DNA from: Flavobacteriales bacterium
GTDB taxonomy: Bacteria > Bacteroidota > Bacteroidia > NS11-12g > UBA955
Direction: 5' to 3'
DNA: 8,525 nucleotides
Assembly: GCA_947472115.1 (NCBI GenBank)
Contig: CANIZU010000073.1
Coordinates: forward strand, 1 to 8,525
The position numbers were made by a program, and so were the translations under genes. Shown here piece after piece: positions 1 through 6,789 of this stretch; position 1 is the first letter of the stretch, and each line of letters starts with the position of its first letter. The notes below the pieces were generated by a model. That model was not told the origin of the DNA, did no database searches, and worked only from the letters and a program-made list of their open reading frames with translations.

Positions 1-1
1 G

Positions 2-1723
2 CAATATTCGATGTATGTTCCTCACGATATCATGGGGATGATGGATAAATTGGGTGGTGTAAAGGCTACGGAAAATCATTTGGATTCTTTGTTTAGCGCA
101 GATTCACGCACTACGGGCCGCGATCAAGCGGATATTTCGGGGTTGATTGGTCAGTATGCCCATGGCAACGAACCGAGTCATCACATGGCTTACTTGTATA
201 ACTATTGTGGAAAGCCGGAGAAGGCGCAGGCCATCGTGGACAGGGTTTGTAAGACATTTTATAAAGACAGTCCGGATGGATTGATTGGCAATGAGGATTG
301 CGGACAGATGAGTGCTTGGTATGTGATGAGTGCGATGGGGATTTACGCGGTTTGTCCGGGCAGCAATGTCTATACCACCGGTGTGCCTCAGTTTTATGAA
401 GTGGAAATTCAGCGTGAGGGGAAATCGCCTTTTTATATCACACGAGGCAGTTTGAATACGGAGGAAAAGACAGCTGAGCCGATGATGTATCCAGACGGAA
501 TGCGGCCCTGGGCGGCGCATCAAATGGAATTGCCAAAGGAATCGGAGTTGCCAGCTTTGCCATCGATCAATGATATGAAGGGAACTTTTGCGCAGCGAAA
601 TAGGGCCTTGGAGGAGATGAAGCAACAGCGGCTCTTGGAAATACGCAACATGCGTAAGGTATTTAAGGCGGCGGAGTTAACGGTATCGCATCAGCAATTG
701 ATGCAGGGCGACGGTATCGTTTTTGGCCAGGTGGCGGATGCCGATCGAGACAATTTGTTGCTGAAGACGCCCAAGCAAACGATGGTGACGGGGTTTGTTT
801 CGGTACCTGTTTTGGAAGGTTCGCGGACGTTTAGAGACAGTTTGCGGATTCGGGTTTCCGTTCCAAAGGGGACGAATGGGGTTTTGGTGATTCGTGTCAC
901 GAACATAGAAATGCAAGCCTCTGGAGTGGATGCGGGAGGAAAAGCGACTGGCGTGGCGAAAAAGAAAAAGCAGACATCGAAGAAGGGTGCGTTGGATATA
1001 AATTGCATTCCGGGGATGCTGATTTTTGGAGAAAATAGGGAAGAGATTATCACTTTGGATGCGGATGGCGAAAAGCCCTATGAATTTCTGATTGGCTACG
1101 ATGCCGTGGTTAGCGCGCAATTGGTAGATGTGAAAGTATATGGCGGTTTGCCTGGTTCAAATCCTGGAAATGTGGTGGGCAAGAGCGACTGGGCTACTGC
1201 GGTTTACAATCGGAAAGAAAATAATTATAAGGTGTCGTTGGGTGAAGGCGTGGTACCTCATCCTCAGTATTCTGCGGGTGGTTTGGGCGCGTTGGTGGAT
1301 GAAATCCATGGGTCGATTGAATGGCGTGCAGGAGGATGGATGGGTTTTTACGACCAAGATTTCTCAGCGGTGATTGACATGGGTTCGGTGACGTCGGTGA
1401 GTGAAGTATCGGCCCGTTTCTTGCAAGATTCCCGGGCTTGGATATTGTGTCCGAGACATTTTTCGGTGATGACATCTACGGACGGTGTGAAATATACCCC
1501 TTGGGCGCAGGAAGTCGCTTTGAAGGACGATTGGCAAAACAACGAAACGCGCATCGATCAAGTTACGATAGCGCATACTGACGGAAAGGCGGGTGTAAAA
1601 CCCATCAAGGCGCGGTATGTGAAAGTGGTGGCGGACAAATACGGAAAGTTGCCGGAAGGACATTTGGGTTACCCGTATAATGGCAGTGGTTATATTTTTA
1701 TGGATGAAATTCAGATACGATGA
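2..1723 (+). CDS. GH92 exo-alpha-mannosidase, C-terminal part (5' truncated by window edge)
   Basis: The frame is open to the left edge (codons QYS precede the first Met at 11), so the gene starts outside the window. Counting from that Met, residues 1-165 are the end of the GH92 (alpha/alpha)6 catalytic domain: MYVPHDIMGMMDKLGG, HGNEPSHH at 51-58 and GNEDCGQMSAWYV at 93-105. The family's catalytic-base Asp lies in the GNED segment; the catalytic acid Glu is probably upstream of the window. Residues about 262-375 resemble the accessory beta domain found after GH92/GH20 modules (TFRDSL at 273-278), interrupted by a Lys-rich stretch at 311-326. Residues about 395-570 look like an F5/8-type C (discoidin) galactose-binding-like domain ending in FMDEIQIR. 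GH92 enzymes are Ca-dependent exo-alpha-mannosidases acting on N-glycan mannose, usually periplasmic or at the surface. The stop overlaps the cutC start (ATGA). Linkage specificity cannot be told. Family assignment is secure. Confidence 0.93.
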   Translation, partial: QYSMYVPHDIMGMMDKLGGVKATENHLDSLFSADSRTTGRDQADISGLIGQYAHGNEPSHHMAYLYNYCGKPEKAQAIVDRVCKTFYKDSPDGLIGNEDCGQMSAWYVMSAMGIYAVCPGSNVYTTGVPQFYEVEIQREGKSPFYITRGSLNTEEKTAEPMMYPDGMRPWAAHQMELPKESELPALPSINDMKGTFAQRNRALEEMKQQRLLEIRNMRKVFKAAELTVSHQQLMQGDGIVFGQVADADRDNLLLKTPKQTMVTGFVSVPVLEGSRTFRDSLRIRVSVPKGTNGVLVIRVTNIEMQASGVDAGGKATGVAKKKKQTSKKGALDINCIPGMLIFGENREEIITLDADGEKPYEFLIGYDAVVSAQLVDVKVYGGLPGSNPGNVVGKSDWATAVYNRKENNYKVSLGEGVVPHPQYSAGGLGALVDEIHGSIEWRAGGWMGFYDQDFSAVIDMGSVTSVSEVSARFLQDSRAWILCPRHFSVMTSTDGVKYTPWAQEVALKDDWQNNETRIDQVTIAHTDGKAGVKPIKARYVKVVADKYGKLPEGHLGYPYNGSGYIFMDEIQIR

Positions 1724-1730
1724 AAGGGGT
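1718..1730 (+). repeat. 13-bp direct repeat, copy at cutC 5' end
   Basis: CGATGAAAGGGGT spans the GH92/cutC junction and includes the cutC start codon. An identical copy at 2402-2414 lies in the same frame (both encode MKGV) ten bases before the end of cutC. A match of this length is expected about once by chance in a window of this size, so only the placement is notable. Confidence 0.6.
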
Positions 1731-2424
1731 TGAGGTTTGTGTTTTCTCGGTGGATGACGCATACGCGGCAGAGGCGGCGGGCGCAGCCCGCCTTGAACTT
1801 TGTCGTGATTACGACAAAGGAGGAATCACACCACCGTGGGAAGACTTGCAACGAATGAGTCCACAATCCGCCTCAGACGACGCTCAATTGAGAGGCTTGA
1901 GAATCCCTGCTGTTGTGATGGTGAGGGAACGCGGGGGCGACTTCGATTACAGTAAAAAGGAAAAAAAATGGATGATGGACGCCATTAAGCGCATCGCCAA
2001 ATTGGGATATCAGGGGGTGGTTTTTGGCGCGTTGGAAAAGAAATCAGGTCGTTGGATTATGGACCGTGTGTTCTGTAAAATCTGCTGTGATATTGCCCAT
2101 TCATTAGGTATGGAAGCGGTTTTGCATCGGGCTTTTGATGAAATTTCTACGCCGTTTAACGCGATTGATGAGGCGGAATCTTGTGGGTTTGATCGTGTGT
2201 TGACTGGCTGGGGTTCCATGAAAATGGAAACGCTGAAAATGTTGAAATGGCATGCCCAGAAGATCGATATTTTGCCTGGGGGTGGCATACGGCCGGAGAA
2301 CGTATTTCACTACCGCGATTTGGGTTTTCAGGAGATTCATACATCGTCGAGAAACGCTGAGGGTGCGCTGGATATCGAACAATTAAAAATGATGGTAGAA
2401 GCGATGAAAGGGGTGCCGCTTTGA
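1720..2424 (+). CDS. cutC: CutC family protein (PF03932-type TIM barrel)
   Basis: The protein has 234 residues, close to the usual CutC length of about 240, and is predicted cytoplasmic because it has no signal peptide. Family motifs run in order: MKGVEVCVFSVDDAYAA, then GAARLELCRDYDKGGITPPW, VMVRERGGDFDYS, GVVFGAL, HRAFDEI, RVLTGWG, ILPGGGIRPENV and EIHTSSR. The usual TSGG after RVL reads TGWG here. CutC was named for copper homeostasis in E. coli, but that phenotype has since been attributed to a small RNA (MicL) overlapping the gene, so the biochemical role is open. The ATG lies in an ATGA overlap with the GH92 stop, and its own stop overlaps the TTG start of the GH2 gene. This implies translational coupling and a job tied to glycan use rather than to copper (inference). 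A 13-bp direct repeat sits at both ends of the gene. Family call is firm; function unknown. Confidence 0.92.
   Translation: MKGVEVCVFSVDDAYAAEAAGAARLELCRDYDKGGITPPWEDLQRMSPQSASDDAQLRGLRIPAVVMVRERGGDFDYSKKEKKWMMDAIKRIAKLGYQGVVFGALEKKSGRWIMDRVFCKICCDIAHSLGMEAVLHRAFDEISTPFNAIDEAESCGFDRVLTGWGSMKMETLKMLKWHAQKIDILPGGGIRPENVFHYRDLGFQEIHTSSRNAEGALDIEQLKMMVEAMKGVPL
2402..2414 (+). repeat. 13-bp direct repeat, copy at cutC 3' end
   Basis: This is the second copy of CGATGAAAGGGGT, 684 bp (228 codons) after the first. Recombination between the copies would remove cutC in frame, leave a tiny MKGVPL reading frame, and keep the TTGA overlap that starts the GH2 gene. Confidence 0.6.
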
Positions 2425-5237
2425 TCCGAAAGCCGTTTTCTGCTTGTATGCTTTTGCTACGGGGTATTTGTTTCGTCCTGATGATGTTCGGGAGCACAAG
2501 CCTCATCGCACAGCTCAATTCCCTAATCACTTTTTCCGATTCTCGCAACGCTTTAATTAACAACGAATCCAAAAGCTACCGTATCGAAAAATGGGAACTG
2601 CTTGAAGAGGATTTTACGATGGGGATTACGAAAAACGACGCCCATGCAGATCACTTGCGCGAGTATGATTCTACCATTGCGGGTCGCGGCTGGATTTCTG
2701 TAAAATATACCCCAGCCATCAACGATTTATATTGTCCGCACCCATCGCCCACGTCTTGTTCGGAAAATTGCGGTAAATACAATGTGGGTTGCGATCATCC
2801 AAAATTGACGGCCTGCAACGACCGATGCAAGAGTGTGGAATGGCGGGAGTGGAAATATCGTGCGGCCTTGTTTGAAAGTGCGGAGTCAGCCAAGCAAGAG
2901 GAACACCATTTTTTGCAAATCAAGCAATGGGAAGGCGCTTACATTGAGGTCTATATCAATGGGAAGCTGGTGAAGGAGGTCAATCCGCTGGTGAGCAGCT
3001 TTGCGGAAGTAACCATCGATTTGGACGGTCTCATCAAGAAGGATGGCAAGGATTCGGTTTATATTGTTTTTTCATCGCCCACGCGGTTGGGGAAGATATA
3101 CAGTCGACGAAGCGGGATGGCGTTTCCGGCGGATAATGAGGCTGAAATTACCACGTTTGGTTCGGATGGCGACAATCCTGTAGTGAGTAATACGTCAACG
3201 GGGAATCCTTACTCGGGGTCAGCGGCCAAGGCGAGTCCTTTCTTGCGCAAGCCCATCGTTCAGTATGGGTGGGACATTGCTCCGCGCAGGGTTTTGGTGG
3301 GTTTGGGCGAAGGTGTGTTTGTCCATGGCTGGAGCGACAATCACTTGCAAATGCTGAACATTGCCGAAGATTCCACTTGGATGGGGGTAGAATCGGGCAA
3401 GGCGGTGGAATTTGTTTACGGTCATGCCGAGTTGTATTATCTGTGCGATACGATGCGGGGCTGGCCCGATTTTGTGCGCGTTACTTCCGGCAATTTGCCC
3501 GATATGTACGATGATATCGAATGGGATGTGGTGCGATTGGGCGATAAAGATGAGGACCGGGCCATCGTTGCGGCGAACGAATTTGGTGTGGAGGCTAGGT
3601 ATCGCAAGTTTACCTTTCGGGTGAAAAATCCCAAGCATTGGTATCCCAATGGGTTGTATCAACAATTGAATCAGGATTCGCACCCGGCTTTGTATCACAT
3701 CGAGATTTCCGCGCATCAAAAGGATAAAAATGGCCGCAATCAGATTCATCAAATTGAGAGAAATTGGGGGATTCGGTCGGTGCGGTTGGATACTTCGGGC
3801 GGACGATTTGCGTTTTCCGTAAATGGAATTTCGGTATTTGCGATGGGTGCAAATTTGATTTGGGCGAGGCAGTTTGGCGACAGTGCGAGTGTGTATCCGG
3901 AGCGATTGTTTTTGGGAGAGCTTGGCGATATGGGCGAGTTGGATATCATGCGTTGGCAGGGTTATAATATGGTGAGAATTTGGGGGGGTGGGGCGTATCC
4001 GAGCGAGGCGTTTTACGATCGATGCGATGCCTTGGGAATCATGGTTTGGCAGGATTTGATGTTCAATGGAACGATGTACCCCGATGCACCCAATTTTCTG
4101 GAAGCGGTGGAGTCGGAGGTGTTGGCGCAGTCGATGCGCTTGAACAATCACCCGAGTTTGGCCTTGTGGTGTGGCAACAATGAGATCGAAGTGGCTTGGC
4201 ACAATTGGGGCTGGCAGGAGAAGTATAACATCCATGGGACAGACAGCGCCAGAATGTGGCAGGCGTATTTGACGCTGTTTGATACCTTAATTCCGGAGGC
4301 GTTGCAGGTATGGTCGGGCAGAGTGCCTTACACCCGAAGCAGTCCGATTGGCAACTGGGGCAATTTGCAGCAGATGAAACGGGGCGATAACCACGATTGG
4401 GGCGTTTGGCATGGAGAGCGTGGGTTTGCGCATTTGGATTCGGCGCGGATGCCGTTTTGCAGTGAGTACGGATTGCCGAGTCCATCGGGTTTGCATTTGG
4501 ATAGCGATTCCACAGCGGACGATTGGAAGTCGCGATTGTTGAGCTATAAAGGCCCCAAATTATTAGAAAAATATGTGCGCGAGGAGTATCCTAGGGCATG
4601 GCCTCATCGGGGAATAACGTCGACAGAGTATATGGATTTTAGTGATTCAGCGGCGGTGGTGCAGGGCGAGTTTTTATACAGGGCGATGATCAGTCATAGG
4701 ATGGCAGCACCCTATTGTATGGGGTCTTTGTATTGGCAGTACAACGATATTTGGAATGGAACGACATGGAGTGTTGCGAATACCGAATCTGGATGGAGTA
4801 TGTTGAAATCGTCGCAAGGAAGGGTGGCCGAGGCGATGTTACCGGTGGTGATGAAGTTGCAACCCAGCGGATGGTGGGGCGTGAAGGATCAGTTTTATAT
4901 TCAGTTGAATTCTCGGTTGATAGGTGATTGCGAGGTGCCGATAGAAGTTACCGCGTATGATTCTTTGGGACAGTTGTTGTTTGAGAAGGAGTTTGAGATT
5001 AAATTGATACCGGGGAATTGGCAAATTCTGGCTAATGGATTATCTACGACACGGGCGATTCCGATTTCTTTCGCGGGAAAGCGTAAATACCAGAAGAAGA
5101 TGGATAGAGTGAGTTACTATACGGTTCGTTTGCGTCAGCCAGCAGCCGCGCAGCGGCTGCTGGACCTAACTCCCAAAGGAAAATACTACGGTGAAGGATA
5201 TCCGGTACTCGAGGAATGCCTATCCGTTGGCAATTAA
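2421..5237 (+). CDS. GH2 beta-mannosidase, exported, with Cys-rich insert
   Basis: This 938-residue protein would release beta-mannose, in this context probably from the Man-beta-1,4-GlcNAc core of N-glycans. A Sec signal occupies residues 1 to about 31 (LLLRGICFVLMMFGSTSLIA, cleavage probably just after), so it acts in the periplasm. An N-terminal jelly-roll (about 55-270) is followed by Ig-like sandwiches and a TIM barrel (about 475-790). Signatures are MVRIWGGG at 517-524, WCGNNEIE with acid/base E588, PFCSEYG with nucleophile E682, and LYWQYNDIWNGTTW. The family is usually about 840-880 residues; the excess includes a six-cysteine insert at 105-136. The chosen start is TTG at 2421, overlapping the cutC stop as TTGA; ATG at 2448 would give a shorter but still usable signal. 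Near the C terminus a palindromic repeat encodes PAAAQRLLD (907-915). The stop overlaps the convergent protease gene by 4 nt. Other GH2 activities are less likely given WCGNNE. Confidence 0.92.
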   Translation: MIRKPFSACMLLLRGICFVLMMFGSTSLIAQLNSLITFSDSRNALINNESKSYRIEKWELLEEDFTMGITKNDAHADHLREYDSTIAGRGWISVKYTPAINDLYCPHPSPTSCSENCGKYNVGCDHPKLTACNDRCKSVEWREWKYRAALFESAESAKQEEHHFLQIKQWEGAYIEVYINGKLVKEVNPLVSSFAEVTIDLDGLIKKDGKDSVYIVFSSPTRLGKIYSRRSGMAFPADNEAEITTFGSDGDNPVVSNTSTGNPYSGSAAKASPFLRKPIVQYGWDIAPRRVLVGLGEGVFVHGWSDNHLQMLNIAEDSTWMGVESGKAVEFVYGHAELYYLCDTMRGWPDFVRVTSGNLPDMYDDIEWDVVRLGDKDEDRAIVAANEFGVEARYRKFTFRVKNPKHWYPNGLYQQLNQDSHPALYHIEISAHQKDKNGRNQIHQIERNWGIRSVRLDTSGGRFAFSVNGISVFAMGANLIWARQFGDSASVYPERLFLGELGDMGELDIMRWQGYNMVRIWGGGAYPSEAFYDRCDALGIMVWQDLMFNGTMYPDAPNFLEAVESEVLAQSMRLNNHPSLALWCGNNEIEVAWHNWGWQEKYNIHGTDSARMWQAYLTLFDTLIPEALQVWSGRVPYTRSSPIGNWGNLQQMKRGDNHDWGVWHGERGFAHLDSARMPFCSEYGLPSPSGLHLDSDSTADDWKSRLLSYKGPKLLEKYVREEYPRAWPHRGITSTEYMDFSDSAAVVQGEFLYRAMISHRMAAPYCMGSLYWQYNDIWNGTTWSVANTESGWSMLKSSQGRVAEAMLPVVMKLQPSGWWGVKDQFYIQLNSRLIGDCEVPIEVTAYDSLGQLLFEKEFEIKLIPGNWQILANGLSTTRAIPISFAGKRKYQKKMDRVSYYTVRLRQPAAAQRLLDLTPKGKYYGEGYPVLEECLSVGN
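2733..2828 (+). other. Tandem Cys motif insert in the GH2 N-terminal domain
   Basis: Six cysteines (C105, C113, C117, C124, C132, C136) form two copies of C-x7-C-x3-C separated by six residues. Each copy also starts C-x-H-P and has Thr at a similar place, so it looks like a duplicated 13-residue unit. It replaces the short loop in which related beta-mannosidases carry the region just after the GRGWI-like strand. In an exported protein it could form three disulfides or bind metal through Cys/His. Function is not known to me. Confidence 0.75.
5139..5163. repeat. Palindromic repeat copy 1, inside the GH2 gene
   Basis: Two perfect 11-bp arms (CCAGCAGCCGC and GCGGCTGCTGG) flank the loop GCA. The element is read through in the GH2 frame as PAAAQRLLD near the protein's C terminus. 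It matches copy 2 at 5677-5703 except at one paired position (A-T here, G-C there), and both are followed by GGACCT or its start. The pattern fits a REP-like or coding-inserted palindromic element. Confidence 0.8.
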
Positions 5238-5605
5238 AATTCAGCGAAGGGTCTGAATGGCGTTGGATTGATAACCAATTTTTGCAATTTGGGATGCACC
5301 AATACATCCATGTCGTCCATTGGGATCGCCCCCAATAAAGGTTCTTTGCCCATAATCAATGCCCCCGTGAAACTTGTTCTGCCGCCCCAGTCTACTCTGA
5401 TTGGACCTACGTACGGGTATTGTCTGAATGAGCCATCGGCCAATTCCACATCCTTCATTTCGGCGACATCTAAACCCAAAAATATAGCCATGGATTCGGG
5501 GATGCACATGTGCGTTGAGCCAGAATCAACCAAACATTTTATATCTGTCGATTTCTCCGGCTGCCTTGGATTTGAAAGCTTTACAACGGTATGTACCAAT
5601 CCCAT
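5234..5605 (-). CDS. Retropepsin-like (clan AA) aspartic protease family protein
   Basis: The protein has 123 residues and no signal peptide, so it is presumably cytoplasmic. The active-site motif LVDSGST lies at residues 25-31 with catalytic D27, and is followed by a second conserved block, ELADGSF at 54-60. Near the C terminus PLLGAIPMDDMD carries the hydrophobic-hydrophobic-Gly typical of retropepsin folds. At this size it must act as a homodimer, as retropepsins do. I chose ATG at 5605 (MGLVHTVV), which matches how this bacterial family usually begins; an upstream TTG at 5650 would add 15 residues but falls in a possible promoter. Its stop shares TTAA with the convergent GH2 stop. It lies 123 bp downstream of the glycosylasparaginase gene on the same strand. 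Substrate and biological role are unknown for most bacterial members, and nothing here reveals them. Confidence 0.82.
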   Translation of the reverse strand: MGLVHTVVKLSNPRQPEKSTDIKCLVDSGSTHMCIPESMAIFLGLDVAEMKDVELADGSFRQYPYVGPIRVDWGGRTSFTGALIMGKEPLLGAIPMDDMDVLVHPKLQKLVINPTPFRPFAEF

Positions 5606-5619
5606 AATTTTGACTTTCA

Positions 5620-5650
5620 CAAAAATACCATCGTGTTTGGGGATTGTCAA
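5620..5650 (-). promoter_or_regulatory. Possible Bacteroidota-type promoter for the protease gene
   Basis: On the minus strand TTG (5650-5648) is followed after 20 nt by TATTTTTG (5627-5620). This fits the Bacteroides -33 TTTG / -7 TAnnTTTG pattern, with the -33 box incomplete. The -7 box ends 14 nt before the ATG at 5605, so the leader would be only about ten bases. If real, the protease has its own promoter after the palindrome and does not depend wholly on read-through from the glycosylasparaginase. Confidence 0.35.
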
Positions 5651-5676
5651 TGCGAATGTTTTGCATTTTTCGCAAC

Positions 5677-5703
5677 TCCGGCAGCCGCGCAGCGGCTGCC
5701 GGA
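5677..5703. repeat. Palindromic repeat copy 2, intergenic
   Basis: Two perfect 12-bp arms (TCCGGCAGCCGC and GCGGCTGCCGGA) flank the loop GCA, in the 123-bp gap between the glycosylasparaginase stop and the protease start. It differs from copy 1 by a compensated A-T to G-C pair. No T-run follows the stem on either strand, so it is a poor intrinsic terminator, although such a stable hairpin could still protect or attenuate the minus-strand transcript. Confidence 0.8.
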
Positions 5704-5728
5704 CCTTGAATTAATTCCTTGTGCCGGA

Positions 5729-6763
5729 TCAATCCAACAAATAACTCGCTTTGCGGACCTCGGCGACATCGCCAGTTTTTACGGAATATGTAAAACCCGG
5801 ACGCAATGCGTAGGCCCCGATATCGCCCTGTGGGTTAATCGCAATGAAGCCAATTTGTGTGTTGCTCCAGTCCTTGCCCCGCAATATAAACTTGTCGCGG
5901 ATGGCTTGCACCGCCCGCTCACAGGCAAGCTGCGGACTCGCCCCATGTCGCATTTCCTCCACCACCCTGAACGAACCCACCACGCGAATTACCTCCTCGC
6001 CCTGACCGGTGGCTGTGACCGCTCCCACCTCGTTATCTACATACAACCCCGCGCCAATGATGGGAGAATCGCCAATCCTGCCATGCATCTTGAACGCCAT
6101 GCCCGAAGTGGAACAGCCGCCCGATAAATTCCCTTTCCCGTCCATCGCAATCATCCCGATGGTATCGTGGTTTTCAATGTTGATCACCGGCGTGTATTCG
6201 GCCTTTTTGAGCCATTCTTTCCATTCGCGTTCGCTGTCTGGAACCAATAAATTCACTTTTTCAAAGCCTTGTTCCACCGCAAATTGGGTAGCGCCTTCGC
6301 CCGCGAGCATTACGTGAGGCGTTTTTTCCATCACGGCGCGTGCCACGCTGATAGGGTTGGCGATGTGCTCCATGCAAACCACCGAGCCGATGTTGCCAAT
6401 CTCGTCCATGATGCAGGCATCCAAGGTAACGTGACCGTCGCGATCAGGCCTTCCGCCATACCCCACACTTCTTTCGGTGGGATCGTTTTCGCACTGACGG
6501 ATTCCCTGTTCGATTGCATCCAGGGCCCGACCACCCCCGGCCAGTGTTGGCCAAGCGGCTTCATTGGCCTGCAGTCCGAAATTCCATGTGGTGACGATCA
6601 TAGGAGCGCCCAGTTTGCGTTGGGGTTTGCCCTTCTTGGTCCCTTTTTTCTTGTTGGTATCTCCCTGCTCGATGAAGTCAGAAGCGGCGATGCCTGCGGT
6701 TGGAAGTCCCACCATGGCCGCCAAGCCAGAGAGTTGTTTGAGGAATTTTCTGCGGTTGTTCAT
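5729..6763 (-). CDS. N4-(beta-N-acetylglucosaminyl)-L-asparaginase (glycosylasparaginase), Tat-exported
   Basis: The protein has 344 residues, counted from ATG at 6763. It hydrolyses the GlcNAc-Asn bond left after proteolysis and trimming of N-glycoproteins, releasing aspartate and the amino sugar. It is an Ntn hydrolase made as a precursor that cuts itself. The site is NHD/TIGM, giving alpha (before T201) and beta (from T201) subunits, with T201 as nucleophile. RIGDSP at 229-234 and TGQGE at 252-256 are the family's substrate-binding segments. The N terminus, NRRKFLKQLSGLAAMVGL, fits a twin-arginine signal (RRxFLK). A Lys-rich linker, KKKGTKKGKPQRK, spans 38-50. The frame extends upstream to 7009, but that part overlaps the GH20 gene and lacks family similarity, so the Tat Met is the start. 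It lies 26 bp after the GH20 stop, clearly the same operon. Confidence 0.94.
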   Translation of the reverse strand: MNNRRKFLKQLSGLAAMVGLPTAGIAASDFIEQGDTNKKKGTKKGKPQRKLGAPMIVTTWNFGLQANEAAWPTLAGGGRALDAIEQGIRQCENDPTERSVGYGGRPDRDGHVTLDACIMDEIGNIGSVVCMEHIANPISVARAVMEKTPHVMLAGEGATQFAVEQGFEKVNLLVPDSEREWKEWLKKAEYTPVINIENHDTIGMIAMDGKGNLSGGCSTSGMAFKMHGRIGDSPIIGAGLYVDNEVGAVTATGQGEEVIRVVGSFRVVEEMRHGASPQLACERAVQAIRDKFILRGKDWSNTQIGFIAINPQGDIGAYALRPGFTYSVKTGDVAEVRKASYLLD

Positions 6764-6789
6764 GCTAAAATGGTGCTGTTGGACATGGG

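Noticed and set aside
1776..1792. Third GC-rich palindrome with a GCA loop, in cutC
   Set aside because: The arms are only 7 bp, and the encoded GAARLELC is the conserved CutC motif, so protein constraint explains it. It lacks the core shared by the two real copies.
3219..4235. 338-codon open frame on the minus strand inside the GH2 gene
   Set aside because: It is antisense to a clearly conserved GH2 catalytic region, shows no recognisable family, and its Ile/His/Pro-rich composition is typical of a shadow frame.
5606..5650. TTG start at 5650 for the aspartic protease
   Set aside because: The extra 15 residues do not resemble the family's N terminus, and ATG at 5605 (MGLV) does. The segment fits a promoter better.
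5677..5703. Intrinsic terminator for the glycosylasparaginase gene
   Set aside because: The stem is strong, but no T-tract follows it on the minus strand, and the same element occurs inside a coding region at 5139-5163.
5268..5714. 148-codon plus-strand frame across the protease and palindrome
   Set aside because: It is antisense to the protease with its DSG active site, and runs on only through the palindrome and gap; no family features are seen.
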